Below, one piece after another: positions 26,802 through 35,823 of a stretch of 64,000 nt of DNA. The stretch comes from UBA1366 sp047602575 (GTDB taxonomy: Bacteria; Bacillota; Clostridia; Oscillospirales; Ruminococcaceae). The notes beneath the pieces are model-generated. The model saw only the letters and a program-made list of their open reading frames with translations. It was not told the DNA's origin and searched no databases. The position numbers were made by a program, and so were the translations under genes. Positions within the stretch are counted from its first letter, which is position 1; every line of letters begins with the position of its first letter. The stretch lies in assembly GCA_047602575.1 (NCBI GenBank), contig JASGGY010000001.1:200519-264518 (forward strand), in the 5' to 3' direction.

Positions 26802-27512
26802 ATGGCAACTGAAATCACACCGCGCATTCTCGTTGTGGACGACGACCGCGACATCGTCGGCGCAATCGCAAAGCTGCTCGAGCTGGAGGGCTATCAGATC
26901 ACGCGTGCTTACAATGGACTGGAAGCGCTTGAGAAGCTGGCGGAATGCGACATCCAGCTGATTCTCATTGATGTGATGATGCCAAAGCTCGACGGGCTTT
27001 CCGCCGTGATGAAAATCCGTGCAACCAGAAATATCCCCATCATCGTTCTTTCAGCCAAATCAGAGGACAGCGACAAAATCATCGGACTTTCCATGGGTGC
27101 GGACGATTATATCACCAAGCCCTACAACCCGATGGAACTGGTCGCCCGTGTGCGCGCTCAGCTGCGGCGGTATCTGCACTTAGGCGACATCGGCAGCGGC
27201 GCGAAATCCGGCAGGCTGTGCATCGGCGGGTTAGAGCTTGATTCGGACGCGAAGCAGCTTTACGCCGATGGCGAGCCGGTGAAGCTAACCGCAACGGAGC
27301 TGAAAATCGTAGAGCTTCTCATGCGCAATGCCGGACGGATTTTTCCGGCGGAGGAGATTTACGAAAAGGTCTGGAACGAGGATGCGTTTTCGGTGGAAAA
27401 CACGGTCATGGTACATATCCGGCATATCCGCGAGAAGATTGAAATCAACCCGCGTGAGCCGAAGTATCTGAAGGTCGTATGGGGAATCGGCTATAAAATG
27501 GAGAAGCTGTAA
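26802..27512 (+). CDS. OmpR/VanR-family response regulator
   Basis: 236-residue DNA-binding regulator. Receiver domain: ILVVDDDRDI (acidic pocket), phospho-acceptor Asp in LILIDVMMPKLDG, Thr/Ser switch in IIVLSAKSE, Lys in DYITKPYNP. The C-terminal winged helix includes LTATELKIVELLMRNAGRIF, VENTVMVHIRHIREKIE and YLKVVWGIGYKME. Start ATG 26802 (MATEITPRILVVDDD) with AAAGGAAA upstream; the longer frame from 26637 overlaps the previous gene. It pairs with the kinase 31 bases downstream. Confidence 0.95.
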   Translation: MATEITPRILVVDDDRDIVGAIAKLLELEGYQITRAYNGLEALEKLAECDIQLILIDVMMPKLDGLSAVMKIRATRNIPIIVLSAKSEDSDKIIGLSMGADDYITKPYNPMELVARVRAQLRRYLHLGDIGSGAKSGRLCIGGLELDSDAKQLYADGEPVKLTATELKIVELLMRNAGRIFPAEEIYEKVWNEDAFSVENTVMVHIRHIREKIEINPREPKYLKVVWGIGYKMEKL

Positions 27513-27543
27513 GCTTTTCTTCAAACGACGGGAGATGCGGAGA

Positions 27544-29907
27544 ATGAAATTTATTCACTGGGTTACACCGCTATGGGCGCGGATTACGGCATTCGTTGTG
27601 CTGGCGGCGATGATGTTCGCAGGGGCATACGAAGGCTCGAAATGGAAGGACGCGGAACGGTATCAGTCGGAGCTGGCATATTCAGATTCGGCGCAGGATG
27701 GGGCGATGGAGCAGATTACGGACGAAAACCACAATTTGGCGAGAAATCTCTATGTTTATGCGATTGCAGACAGTGTGTATCACAACAGTGCCTATTCGTG
27801 TACAGATCGCTTTCGCAGTCAAGCGGAGGCATATTTGTTAAACTGGAATATCAGCGCGAATTTAAATACTTCCACAATTTCCGGCGAATTTGCAGACAAT
27901 TATAATTATTACATTACCTGCGACGGAAAAACCTTTACCAATATGGCAGCGGCTCCCACGCAGGAGCAACTGTCATCGGATCAGTATTATTCCTGTTATA
28001 ACGCAGGGTATGCGGTTATCCGTGATTCTGACGCATATGAAAACCGTTGGCAGAGCAATGAGGATTGCACAGCGTGGGTAACAAGTTTTGGCGCGTATAC
28101 GCTCGGTGCTTGCTGGGTCAATGATTTCAATATGGATAATGTGTTTGAAAACAGCACGACACCCGGACTTGCGGGACGGTTCGGCTTCTGGCAGGGCTCG
28201 GATATCCTTTATGACATGCAGACGGATGCGCAATATTATCTGCATACCAGCCTGCTGTCAAGCTACCAGTTAGATGATAGTTTTATTGTCGATAACGGGG
28301 AAGAAGATGAGGATTATCCCGACACCGAGAACATCAGCGCACAGGAGCAAGCCATCATACAGGCAGTTTATCAGGCAAGCTATAAAAAGCAGATTACCTT
28401 TGACGCGCTGACGGTTTATGCCGCGCCCAAGGACAGCTATATTGCAGCAAAGATTGCCTCCATTCAGGATAAGTATGACACGGTTCAAAACAGCAAAACC
28501 AGAATGATGGTGTGCGGGGGTATCATTTGTCTGGCGGGGCTTTATTTACTTGCCACGGCGGGCTACAGCCGCAAAGAACGAAAATTCCGCGCAATTTCGT
28601 TTGACAGGGTGTATGCGGAGCTTATGATCATCGCGGGCGTGCTGGTATTTGTCATTATCAATTCCGTGTATGATGATTATTTTCATAGCTTATACAGCTT
28701 TTATAGCAACAAGGACGGCGCAAGTCCCGTGTTTGCCGGCATTCTCACAGCTTGCGGGCTTGCCGGTGTCGCACTTATACTTTCCCTTTCCCGTCGGCTG
28801 AAAGCACGCTGCTTCCTGCGCAGTTTGGGTCTGCCAAAAGTGTTCCGATATCTTATGGGAAAGCTGACAGCAGGTATGATCTGGCTTTACCGAAACGTGA
28901 AAAGCGGTAAAACCAAGAAAATGCTGGCATTGTTTATTCTGCGGGATGTGATTTTTATCCCACTTGCGGCAATTCTGGTACTGCTTGCAGTATTCGACTA
29001 TGACGCTATCGCTTATTCGCTGTGTTTTCTGGCGATTCTGGCGGTGCTTTATGTGGCACTCAACGTTCGGGATTACCGCGCGGTATCGAAGCTCAGCGAG
29101 CAGATTGAGCAAATTCACGGCGGGAATACCGGCGAAACCGTTGAGGAAACCTCCGTGCTGCACGTTGCGAGCGTTCAGCTTTCGGAAATCGCCGCGGGCA
29201 TGAAAACCAACATCGACAAGCAGGTGCGCGCCGAGCGCATGAAGGTGGAGCTGGTCACAAATGTTTCCCATGATTTGAAAACACCGCTGACCTCCATCAT
29301 CAGCTACATTGATTTGCTGCAAAAAGAAGACCTGCCCGACGCGGCACGGGATTACGTGCAGGTGCTGGAAAAGAAAAGCGATCGGCTTAAAAACATCGTC
29401 GCGGATCTGTTTGATCTGGCAAAAGCAGCGAGCGGGGTTGAAATCGAACGCGAATCCCTTGACGCGGTGGTGCTACTCAATCAGATTATCGCCGATATGG
29501 ACGACAAAATCCGCGAAAGCGGACGCGAGCTGCGCATACAGATTGTGCCGGAAACCGCGCACATCAGCGGCGACGGCAAGCGCCTTTACCGCGTATTCCA
29601 GAATCTCATTGACAATGCGCTGAAATATTCGCTCAAAGGAACGCGGATTTTTATTAAGCTCACAACGGAAGCCGGATTGGTGCATATCGCGATCAAGAAC
29701 ACGTCAAGCTACGAAATCAAATTCACCGCCGATGAAATCACCGAGCGCTTCAACCGCGCCGATGCGTCGCGCAGCGAAGATGGAAACGGGTTGGGTTTAT
29801 CTATCGCAAAAAGTTTTACCGAAGCTTGCGGCGGTACGTTCCGCATCACGATTGACGGAGATTTGTTCGTCGCCGAAACCAGTTTTCCCGCACAAAGTGA
29901 TAAATAA
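27544..29907 (+). CDS. Membrane sensor histidine kinase (VanS-like)
   Basis: 787 residues. First membrane helix about 9-30, a ~280-residue extracytoplasmic sensor region rich in Tyr/Asn/Asp, then several helices between about 315 and 510 (MMVCGGIICLAGLYLLATAG; AELMIIAGVLVFVIINSVYDD; VIFIPLAAILVLLAVF). The kinase core follows: H box VTNVSHDLKTPLTSIISYIDLL, N box NLIDNALKYS, G2 box GNGLGLSIAKS. The G1 motif DxGxG is replaced by NTSSYEIKFTADEITERF, as is usual in this Clostridia subfamily. Signal unknown. The ATG at 27544 is preferred over 27535, because GGGAG lies nine bases before it. It is a partner of the upstream regulator. Confidence 0.93.
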   Translation: MKFIHWVTPLWARITAFVVLAAMMFAGAYEGSKWKDAERYQSELAYSDSAQDGAMEQITDENHNLARNLYVYAIADSVYHNSAYSCTDRFRSQAEAYLLNWNISANLNTSTISGEFADNYNYYITCDGKTFTNMAAAPTQEQLSSDQYYSCYNAGYAVIRDSDAYENRWQSNEDCTAWVTSFGAYTLGACWVNDFNMDNVFENSTTPGLAGRFGFWQGSDILYDMQTDAQYYLHTSLLSSYQLDDSFIVDNGEEDEDYPDTENISAQEQAIIQAVYQASYKKQITFDALTVYAAPKDSYIAAKIASIQDKYDTVQNSKTRMMVCGGIICLAGLYLLATAGYSRKERKFRAISFDRVYAELMIIAGVLVFVIINSVYDDYFHSLYSFYSNKDGASPVFAGILTACGLAGVALILSLSRRLKARCFLRSLGLPKVFRYLMGKLTAGMIWLYRNVKSGKTKKMLALFILRDVIFIPLAAILVLLAVFDYDAIAYSLCFLAILAVLYVALNVRDYRAVSKLSEQIEQIHGGNTGETVEETSVLHVASVQLSEIAAGMKTNIDKQVRAERMKVELVTNVSHDLKTPLTSIISYIDLLQKEDLPDAARDYVQVLEKKSDRLKNIVADLFDLAKAASGVEIERESLDAVVLLNQIIADMDDKIRESGRELRIQIVPETAHISGDGKRLYRVFQNLIDNALKYSLKGTRIFIKLTTEAGLVHIAIKNTSSYEIKFTADEITERFNRADASRSEDGNGLGLSIAKSFTEACGGTFRITIDGDLFVAETSFPAQSDK

Positions 29908-29954
29908 AATTTCTGCAAGCCCTATGACAATCGTCTGGCTGAAAAGCATTGCTC

Positions 29955-30160
29955 AATTTTACCCCCCAGAATGGAATCACAAACCATCAGCTAAATCACA
30001 AAGCAGCAAAGAAAATCAAAGAATAAGCCATAAAACAATGGGTTTCCAAAGGGTACGCAGCTGTCGCGCACGACAGCTTGACCCTCTTGGTGGCGGTGTG
30101 TCGATGCTGCCGTGCGCGGCAGCACGGGCAACGCCCCCTGACAAAGGTTATATCTACAAC
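29955..30160. repeat. Dispersed intergenic repeat, long copy (A)
   Basis: It shares with 34734-34870 a 5' part (AATGGAATCACAAA ... AAAGAATAA ... ACAA(T/C)GGGTTTCC, then CCAAAGGGT) and a 3' end (TTATATCTACAA versus TTTATCTACAA). The middle differs: here CCAAAGGGT pairs with ACCCTCTTGG around a hairpin AGCTGTCG/CGACAGCT, and a second hairpin GCTGCCG/CGGCAGC follows. No coding capacity. It fills most of the 29,908-30,246 spacer. Confidence 0.65.
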
Positions 30161-30192
30161 AAAAATCTCCGGTTCGTGCCGGAGGTTTTTTT
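30161..30192 (+). terminator. Intrinsic terminator after the two-component operon
   Basis: CTCCGG (30167) pairs with CCGGAG around TTCGTG, followed by seven T. It directly abuts repeat A. Confidence 0.8.
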
Positions 30193-30246
30193 CGTGGGAT
30201 AAACGTTTTAGATACGAAAGTTTCACTAAAAAACCGAAAAAATGCG

Positions 30247-30275
30247 TTGCGCTTTTTGACCGTGCATGGTATTAT
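30247..30275 (+). promoter_or_regulatory. Promoter of the GH2 gene
   Basis: -35 TTGCGC (30247-30252), 17-base spacer, -10 TATTAT (30270-30275) with a TGG extension. Confidence 0.6.
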
Positions 30276-30324
30276 GAATACGATTACGACTTTTACAAAT
30301 GCACAACGCGGAAAGGAACCATTT

Positions 30325-33022
30325 ATGACGGAGATACAGAATATTGGCGGGGAATGGCAGTTTTTCATGGGTGCGCAGGAGGGCGGGGAGACGGTACTTC
30401 CGGCGGCGTTTACCGATACGATGATGCTGCCCGGCACGACGTCCTCCGCGCGCAAGGGCGAGAAAAGCGACAAGCGCGAGGTGGGTTATCTGACCGACGA
30501 GTATCCGTTTGAGGGCTTTGTGTGGTTTCAGCGGACGGTGGATCTGCGGTTTGCGGCGGGGAAGAACCTGTTTTTGTTCCTTGAGCGCACGCGCATCACA
30601 ACGCTGTTTGTTGACGGCGCGGAAATCGGTACGCGGGAAAGCCTTTGTACGCCTCATCGGTACGACCTGACGGCATTCGCGGGCGGGGTGCATACGCTTG
30701 TCATCCGCGTGGCGAACATCGGCTATAAAACGCGCGGCGGACACCTCACTTCCCCCGACACGCAGACCAATTGGAACGGCATTACGGGCAGAATCGAATT
30801 ACAGGCGTTCGGCGGCGCGTATCTGACCGACGTAAAGGTGACGGCTTCGGCGCAGACGAAATCCGCACGCATTACGGCAAAAGCCGTGGGTGCAGAAAGC
30901 GGTGTGCTGACGGTTTCGGCGGCGTGCGGGGATAAGCACACAGCGCCTGACGCGCGGGTGGAATTTGCATCGCCGGACATTGCGTTTGACTATTTCTTCG
31001 GCGAGGACGCGCTGCTGTGGGACGAGTACGCGCCGGATTTCTACACGCTGCGCATTGCACTGAACGGCGATGTGTTTGAAACAGCCGTCGGACTGCGCGA
31101 TTTCAAAGCCGCCGGTGATAAGTTCACCGTCAACGGGCGGAAAACGTTTCTGCGCGGCAAGCACGACGGGATGATCTTTCCGCGGACGGGCTACGCGCCG
31201 ACCGAAGTTGGCGAATGGCTGCGCGTGATGAAAACCGCGCAGGACTACGGCATGAACCACTACCGCTTCCACACCTGCTGCCCACCGGAAGCGGCATTTA
31301 TTGCGGCCGATATGCTTGGTATTTATATGGAGCCCGAGCTGCCGTTTTGGGGCACGATTGCTGCCCCCGGCGAGGAGCAGTATAACGAAGCGGAGCAGGC
31401 GTTCCTCATCAGCGAGGGGCTGGCGATGCTGCGGGAATTCGGCAACCATCCGTCGTTCTGCATGATTTCGATGGGCAACGAGCTGTGGGGCAACCCCGCC
31501 CGCATCAACGAAATCATGGGAATTCTGAAGCAATCGGACGACCGACCGTTGTATACACAAGGCTCGAACAACTTCCAGTTCATCCCCAACGCGTTGGAAA
31601 ACGACGACTTTTTCTGCGGTGTAAGGCTTTCCAAAAACCGGCTCATCCGCGGCTCTTACGCGATGTGCGACGCGCCGCTCGGACATGTTCTGACCGAAAA
31701 GCCCTCCACGGCAAAGGATTACGACAGCGTGATTGCCATGCCGGCGGCGGAGGAAACCACGGCGGGCGGCAAGCTTCTGATCCAGTACGGTACGACGATG
31801 AAGGAAGTGGACGCGAGCGAGGCGACGGAGGGCTTTAACCCGACGATCCCCATCGTGACGCATGAAATCGGGCAGTACGAAACCTATCCGGATTACCGGT
31901 CGATTGAGAAATTCAACGGTGTGCTGAAAGCGAAAAACCTTGAGGTGTTCCGCGAGCGGCTCACAAAAGCGGGTCTGCTGGAGCTGGCGGACGATTATTT
32001 CAAAGCCTCCGGCGCGCTGGCAGTTGCTTGTTACCAGGAAGAAATGGAAGCGGTGTTCCGCTCGAAGCTGCTGGCGGGCTTCCAGATTCTTGACATTCAA
32101 GATTTCACCGGTCAGGGTACGGCGCTGGTGGGCGTGCTGGACGCGTTTATGGAAAGCAAGGGGCTTGTGTCGCCCGAAGCATGGCGCAGCTTCTGCTCCG
32201 ACGCGGTGCTGACGGCACGGTTTGACAGCTATGTATACGAGTCGGAAGCCGAATTCCACGCGAAAATCGGCTTTACAACCTACCGGCGGGAGTCGTTTGA
32301 CGGTGCGCGTCTGACGTGGAGCATCTCCGACGGCAACAGTCTGATTGCCGGCAACGAGTACGAGATTTCCCATCCGGACGGCGAGAATTATCTGGATGTC
32401 TGCGAGATTTCCGCGCGGCTGCCGTTTGCCTCCGCGGTGCGCAAGCTTCGAGCTGCGCATCGGCATTGCGGATGCGGGGATTTTCAAGAACTACACCCTA
32501 TGGCTGATGCCCGTCTGCGCGGACGCAGAAATACAGAGCGACCGGATTTTCAGCACGGTCAACGACACCGCCCGCAAGCACCTCGCCGCAGGAAGGAACG
32601 TTCTCGTTCTGCAAACGCCCGCGAAGTCCATTGAGGGCTTTTACAGTGCGGATTTCTGGTGTTACCCGATGTTCCGGATGATTTCGGAGATGATGAAAAA
32701 GCCTGTTCCGGTGGGAACGATGGGGCTTCTGATTGACAACACGCATCCGGCGCTGGCGCTGTTTCCGTCGGAGGTTTTCTCCACGCCCCAGTGGTGGGAA
32801 ATTGTGCAGAATTCCCGCTCGGAAATCCTTGACCGCCGCCGCGGAAAGACCGTCATCGTGCGCACAATCGACAATTTCGAGCGCAACCACAACCTCGGGC
32901 TGATTTATGAATACAGCCACAGCGGCGCAAAGGTCGTCGTGTGCAACTGTCCCCGTGAAAAGCTCATTGCTTCGCCGGAGGGCAGGCAGCTGCTTAAATC
33001 GCTGATTGCGTATATCGGGTAG
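30325..33022 (+). CDS. Glycoside hydrolase family 2-type enzyme, one frameshift
   Basis: About 898 residues after correcting one base. No signal peptide, so intracellular. The N-terminal jelly-roll sugar-binding domain (GFVWFQRTVDL, FLERTRITTLFVDG) and immunoglobulin-like domain lead to a TIM barrel with MNHYRFHTCCPPEAAFIAADMLGIYMEPELPFWG, acid/base Glu in ISMGNELWG and probable nucleophile Glu in THEIGQYETYPD. A further ~250 residues form a C-terminal module of unclear role. It is probably an exo-beta-glycosidase acting on imported oligosaccharides; sugar specificity cannot be read. Start ATG 30325 with AAAGGAA upstream. The frame breaks at 32446-32452 (CTTCGAG; removing one T restores RKLELRIG). 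The frame is otherwise open to 33022. Confidence 0.85.
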
Positions 33023-33084
33023 GCGGCGTCGAGCTGGTTTTCAAAATGCGGGGATAAAAACCCGAGAAGGCGGGACGGTGCAGC

Positions 33085-33648
33085 ATGATTCAAAAAACAA
33101 CGACATCTGGTCTTGCGATATGTATAAGACCGGAAACCACGGAGGAATACAGAAAAGTTGACGAACTGATTGAGCAAGCGTTTGCCGCGAGCCATGGTGC
33201 GGATATTGGAAGATTCATGATGGAACATCTTAGCGCAGAGCGAAAAAAGGATACGTTCATACCGGAGCTTTCCCTCGTTGCTTTATCAGAAAACGGAACC
33301 ATCATCGGTCAGGTAACGCTGCACAAGACTGATATCATTACCGATTTCGGGAGGGTGACGCAGCTTACGCTTTCGCAGAGTGCGGTTCTGCCCGCATACC
33401 GAATGCGCGGCATTATGAGAGAATTGGTTATGTACGTGTTAAGCAAGGCAAAGGAAATGGGTTATGCCGCTGTTTTTCTGGGCGGGAATCCGGCGATCTA
33501 TGCAAGATTCGGGTTTGAACCATCCGCCAAGTATGGGATTTTTCATGAAAATCGTGTAAAATGGGGAGATAAGGGCTTTCTGGTATGCAAATTGGTTCCG
33601 GATGCACTGGATGGAATCACCGGTACGACGTATTATTACGGCGGGTAA
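33085..33648 (+). CDS. GNAT-family N-acetyltransferase
   Basis: 187-residue cytoplasmic enzyme. GNAT core: SLVALSENGTIIGQVTLH (beta 2-3), LSQSAVLPAYRMRGIMRELV (acetyl-CoA pyrophosphate loop, here RMRGIM), GYAAVFLGGNPAIYARFGFEPS (beta 5, YxRFGF as in YhbS-like members). Target unknown. It starts 62 bases after the GH2 gene; the ribosome site is weak (GGGACGG), so it may depend on read-through from GH2. A terminator follows. Confidence 0.85.
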   Translation: MIQKTTTSGLAICIRPETTEEYRKVDELIEQAFAASHGADIGRFMMEHLSAERKKDTFIPELSLVALSENGTIIGQVTLHKTDIITDFGRVTQLTLSQSAVLPAYRMRGIMRELVMYVLSKAKEMGYAAVFLGGNPAIYARFGFEPSAKYGIFHENRVKWGDKGFLVCKLVPDALDGITGTTYYYGG

Positions 33649-33697
33649 ATATAGTAAATTGTTTAGTAGATAAAAATGGAGAAATTGCTCATATCAC

Positions 33698-33727
33698 AAG
33701 CCGTCCGATTACGGGCGGTTTTTGTTT
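33698..33727 (+). terminator. Terminator after the GNAT gene
   Basis: CCGTCCG pairs with CGGGCGG around a 4-base loop, followed by TTTTTG and more T. Confidence 0.75.
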
Positions 33728-33794
33728 TTGGAAACATAATTTTCTTTGTTCAGGTTATAATAATCGGGAAAACTTGGCGGAGAGGATGAATGTT

Positions 33795-34676
33795 ATGGGA
33801 ATCAGAACGGATTTGGCGCTGGAATCAGCGCAGGCAGTGCAAAGCGGCGAGGAAACCGGAGCGGGCGCGCTGCGGGGGATTTCTCAGGAAAAATACGAGT
33901 CGTCGGGCTTTGAGGTGACGACCATCACCATCGAAACGGAAGAAGCCGCACGGCTGATTGAAAAGCCCTGCGGGCGGTATATTACCATCGAAACGCGGGG
34001 CGCGGGGCTGGACGCGCATCCGGACGATTTCGACGAGCGGGTGGATGTGATTGCGGCGGAGCTCGTGAAGCTTTGCGGCGGGGCAAAACGCATTCTTGTG
34101 GCGGGGCTTGGCAACGAGCAAATCACTCCCGACAGCTTAGGCCCGAAATGCGCGGCGCAGGTGTTTGCGACGCGCCACATCAAGGCGCTTGCGGCGGAGC
34201 TTGACACCGAGGAGCTTGCGGATGTGGCGGTGCTGGCGACGGGGGTTCTGGGGCAAACGGGTGTGGAGGCTTCTGAAATCGTCAAGGCGGTTGCCGACCG
34301 CATTCATCCGGAAAAAGTTGTCGTCATCGACGCGCTAGCCTGTTCGGAGGTTTCGCACTTAGGCACGACCATCCAGCTCACGGACACGGGCATTTCCCCG
34401 GGTAGCGGTGTCGAGAACGCCCGCAAGGAGCTTTCCCGCGCGACACTCGGCGTGGATGTGGTGGTACTCGGCGTGCCGACGGTGGTGGATATGCAGACCA
34501 TCGCCGAGCAGGTGTTCGGGCAGGCGGCACCCGCCAACGGCTTCAAGGGGATGATGGTTACGCCGCGCTCGATTGACAAGCTCATCGATCGCACGGCGCG
34601 GCTCGTTTCCATGGGAATCAACCGCGCGTTCCAGCCCGGGCTGACCATCGAGGAGCTGACCTCGATCGTCAGCTGA
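33795..34676 (+). CDS. gpr: Germination protease, spore-specific (family A25)
   Basis: 293 residues. GPR degrades small acid-soluble spore proteins during germination. MGIRTDLALESAQ is the conserved N-terminus including the autoprocessing region. RILVAGLGNEQITPDSLGPK, VLATGVLGQTGVEASEIV, VVVIDALACSEVSHLGTTIQLTDTGISPGSGVENAR and MMVTPRSIDKLI are family hallmarks. Start ATG 33795 with GGAGAGG nine bases upstream. Presence of gpr is direct evidence that the organism forms spores. A forespore sigma-G promoter would be expected, but I could not identify one with confidence. Confidence 0.96.
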   Translation: MGIRTDLALESAQAVQSGEETGAGALRGISQEKYESSGFEVTTITIETEEAARLIEKPCGRYITIETRGAGLDAHPDDFDERVDVIAAELVKLCGGAKRILVAGLGNEQITPDSLGPKCAAQVFATRHIKALAAELDTEELADVAVLATGVLGQTGVEASEIVKAVADRIHPEKVVVIDALACSEVSHLGTTIQLTDTGISPGSGVENARKELSRATLGVDVVVLGVPTVVDMQTIAEQVFGQAAPANGFKGMMVTPRSIDKLIDRTARLVSMGINRAFQPGLTIEELTSIVS

Positions 34677-34684
34677 CGACAAAA

Positions 34685-34712
34685 AGGCGAAACCGCAGAT
34701 ACGGTTTCGCCT
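34685..34712. terminator. Stem-loop AGGCGAAACCG, first of a pair
   Basis: AGGCGAAACCG pairs perfectly with CGGTTTCGCCT eight bases after the gpr stop. The T-run is on the minus-strand side only. A near-identical stem-loop lies at 34873-34903, with repeat B between them. Confidence 0.6.
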
Positions 34713-34733
34713 CAGACTGAAGAAAAAGCCTAG

Positions 34734-34870
34734 CTTATTTTTCAAGCGCCCCAATGGAATCACAAAGCAACAGTGAAAGCATAAATCTGCCAAGCAATAC
34801 AAAGAATAATCCCTGAAACAACGGGTTTCCAAAGGGTCAATTGACCCTTTGGGAGGGTTTATCTACAATA
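34734..34870. repeat. Dispersed intergenic repeat, short copy (B)
   Basis: Related to 29955-30160. Its middle is a perfect 24-base palindrome (34829-34852) with half-site CCAAAGGGTCAA. The 3' end is GGGTTTATCTACAA. No ORF. Confidence 0.6.
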
Positions 34871-34872
34871 TA

Positions 34873-34903
34873 AGGCGAAACCGCCGATGATGGTTTCGCC
34901 TTA
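34873..34903. terminator. Stem-loop AAGGCGAAACC, second of a pair
   Basis: AAGGCGAAACC pairs with GGTTTCGCCTT. It lies 15 bases beyond the aquaporin stop and probably terminates that gene. Confidence 0.6.
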
Positions 34904-34918
34904 TTGATTGGTTTAAAA

Positions 34919-35616
34919 TTAGTCCTCGTCCTTGATGAACGCCTTGTCGAACAGCGCCGCTAACAGCGCGCCCGCCAGCGGACCGACGATGAATACCCAC
35001 AGCTGTGCGATGTTGTCAAAGCCCGAGAACAGCGCCGGACCGATGCTGCGCGCGGGGTTGACGGATGTGCCGGTGAGGTTGATGCCGATGATATGTACGA
35101 AGGTCAGCGCGATGCCGATGAAAATTGCGGCAGAACCGGCGGTTTTCTTGCTTCTCGTCACCGTAAGAACCACGAGGATGAAGATGAAGGTCAGGATGAT
35201 TTCCGTCAGCAGCGCGCCGCCGAGGTTGATTCTCGTGGAGGAGAAATCACCGAAGCCGTTTGCGCCGTAGGATGCCGTATCACTGTCGGCGAGGTCATCG
35301 AGATAATCGCTCGATTGCGCTAGACAGAACACCAGTCCGCCGCCGACGATGCCGCCGGCAACCTGTCCGATCACATAGCCGATGAAATCGGGCAAGCTCA
35401 TTCTGCCCTCCAGATAGAGCGCGAAGAAACCGCGGGGTTGATGTGGCAGCCGGTTGCTTTGCAGACGGTGTAAGCCGCGATGATGATGGAAAGACCGAAC
35501 GCGATTGCCGTTGCGAGCAGATTGCCGCCGGTGAACACGGCCGCGCCACAGCCGAAGAACACCAGAATCGCCGTGCCGATGGCTTCAGAAACATAAGCCT
35601 TGACATTTTGTCCCAT
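34919..35616 (-). CDS. MIP-family water/glycerol channel, one frameshift
   Basis: About 232 residues with one base restored. Six-helix aquaporin fold with both pore motifs visible: CHINPAVS in the first half and GTSVNPARSIGPALFSG in the second. Also AIGTAILVFFGCGAAVF (helix 1) and LLTEIILTFIFILVVLTVT (helix 4). The region after the second NPA fits aquaporin more than glycerol facilitator, but specificity is not certain. Start ATG 35616 with AAGGAGGG upstream. The frame breaks at about 35421-35428: adding one base makes NPAVSFALYLEGRMSLPDF continuous. Likely a sequencing deletion. Confidence 0.87.
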
Positions 35617-35661
35617 GGGGGAAGCCCTCCTTATAAATCATTACGCGCATTGCGCAATTTA

Positions 35662-35690
35662 ATTATAACGCGCGGCTGCGGTGTTGTCTA
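35662..35690 (-). promoter_or_regulatory. Promoter of the aquaporin-family gene
   Basis: Minus-strand -35 TAGACA (35685-35690), 17-base spacer, -10 TATAAT (35662-35667). Confidence 0.65.
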
Positions 35691-35781
35691 TCTTTTTTAA
35701 AAAGAAGAACGGACGGAAATTGAAAATCATCGCTTTGAACGAATTTCTGGATAAAAGTTTGAGCAAATTTTCCAAAGACGC

Positions 35782-35813
35782 AAAAAAGCCGGCTGTTGTC
35801 CGCCGGCTTTTTA
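35782..35813 (-). terminator. Terminator of the binding-protein gene
   Basis: Minus-strand stem AAAGCCGGCGG / CCGGCTTTTTTG (AGCCGGC arms) with a T-rich tail, 11 bases after the stop. Confidence 0.8.
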
Positions 35814-35823
35814 TATGGTTCAA

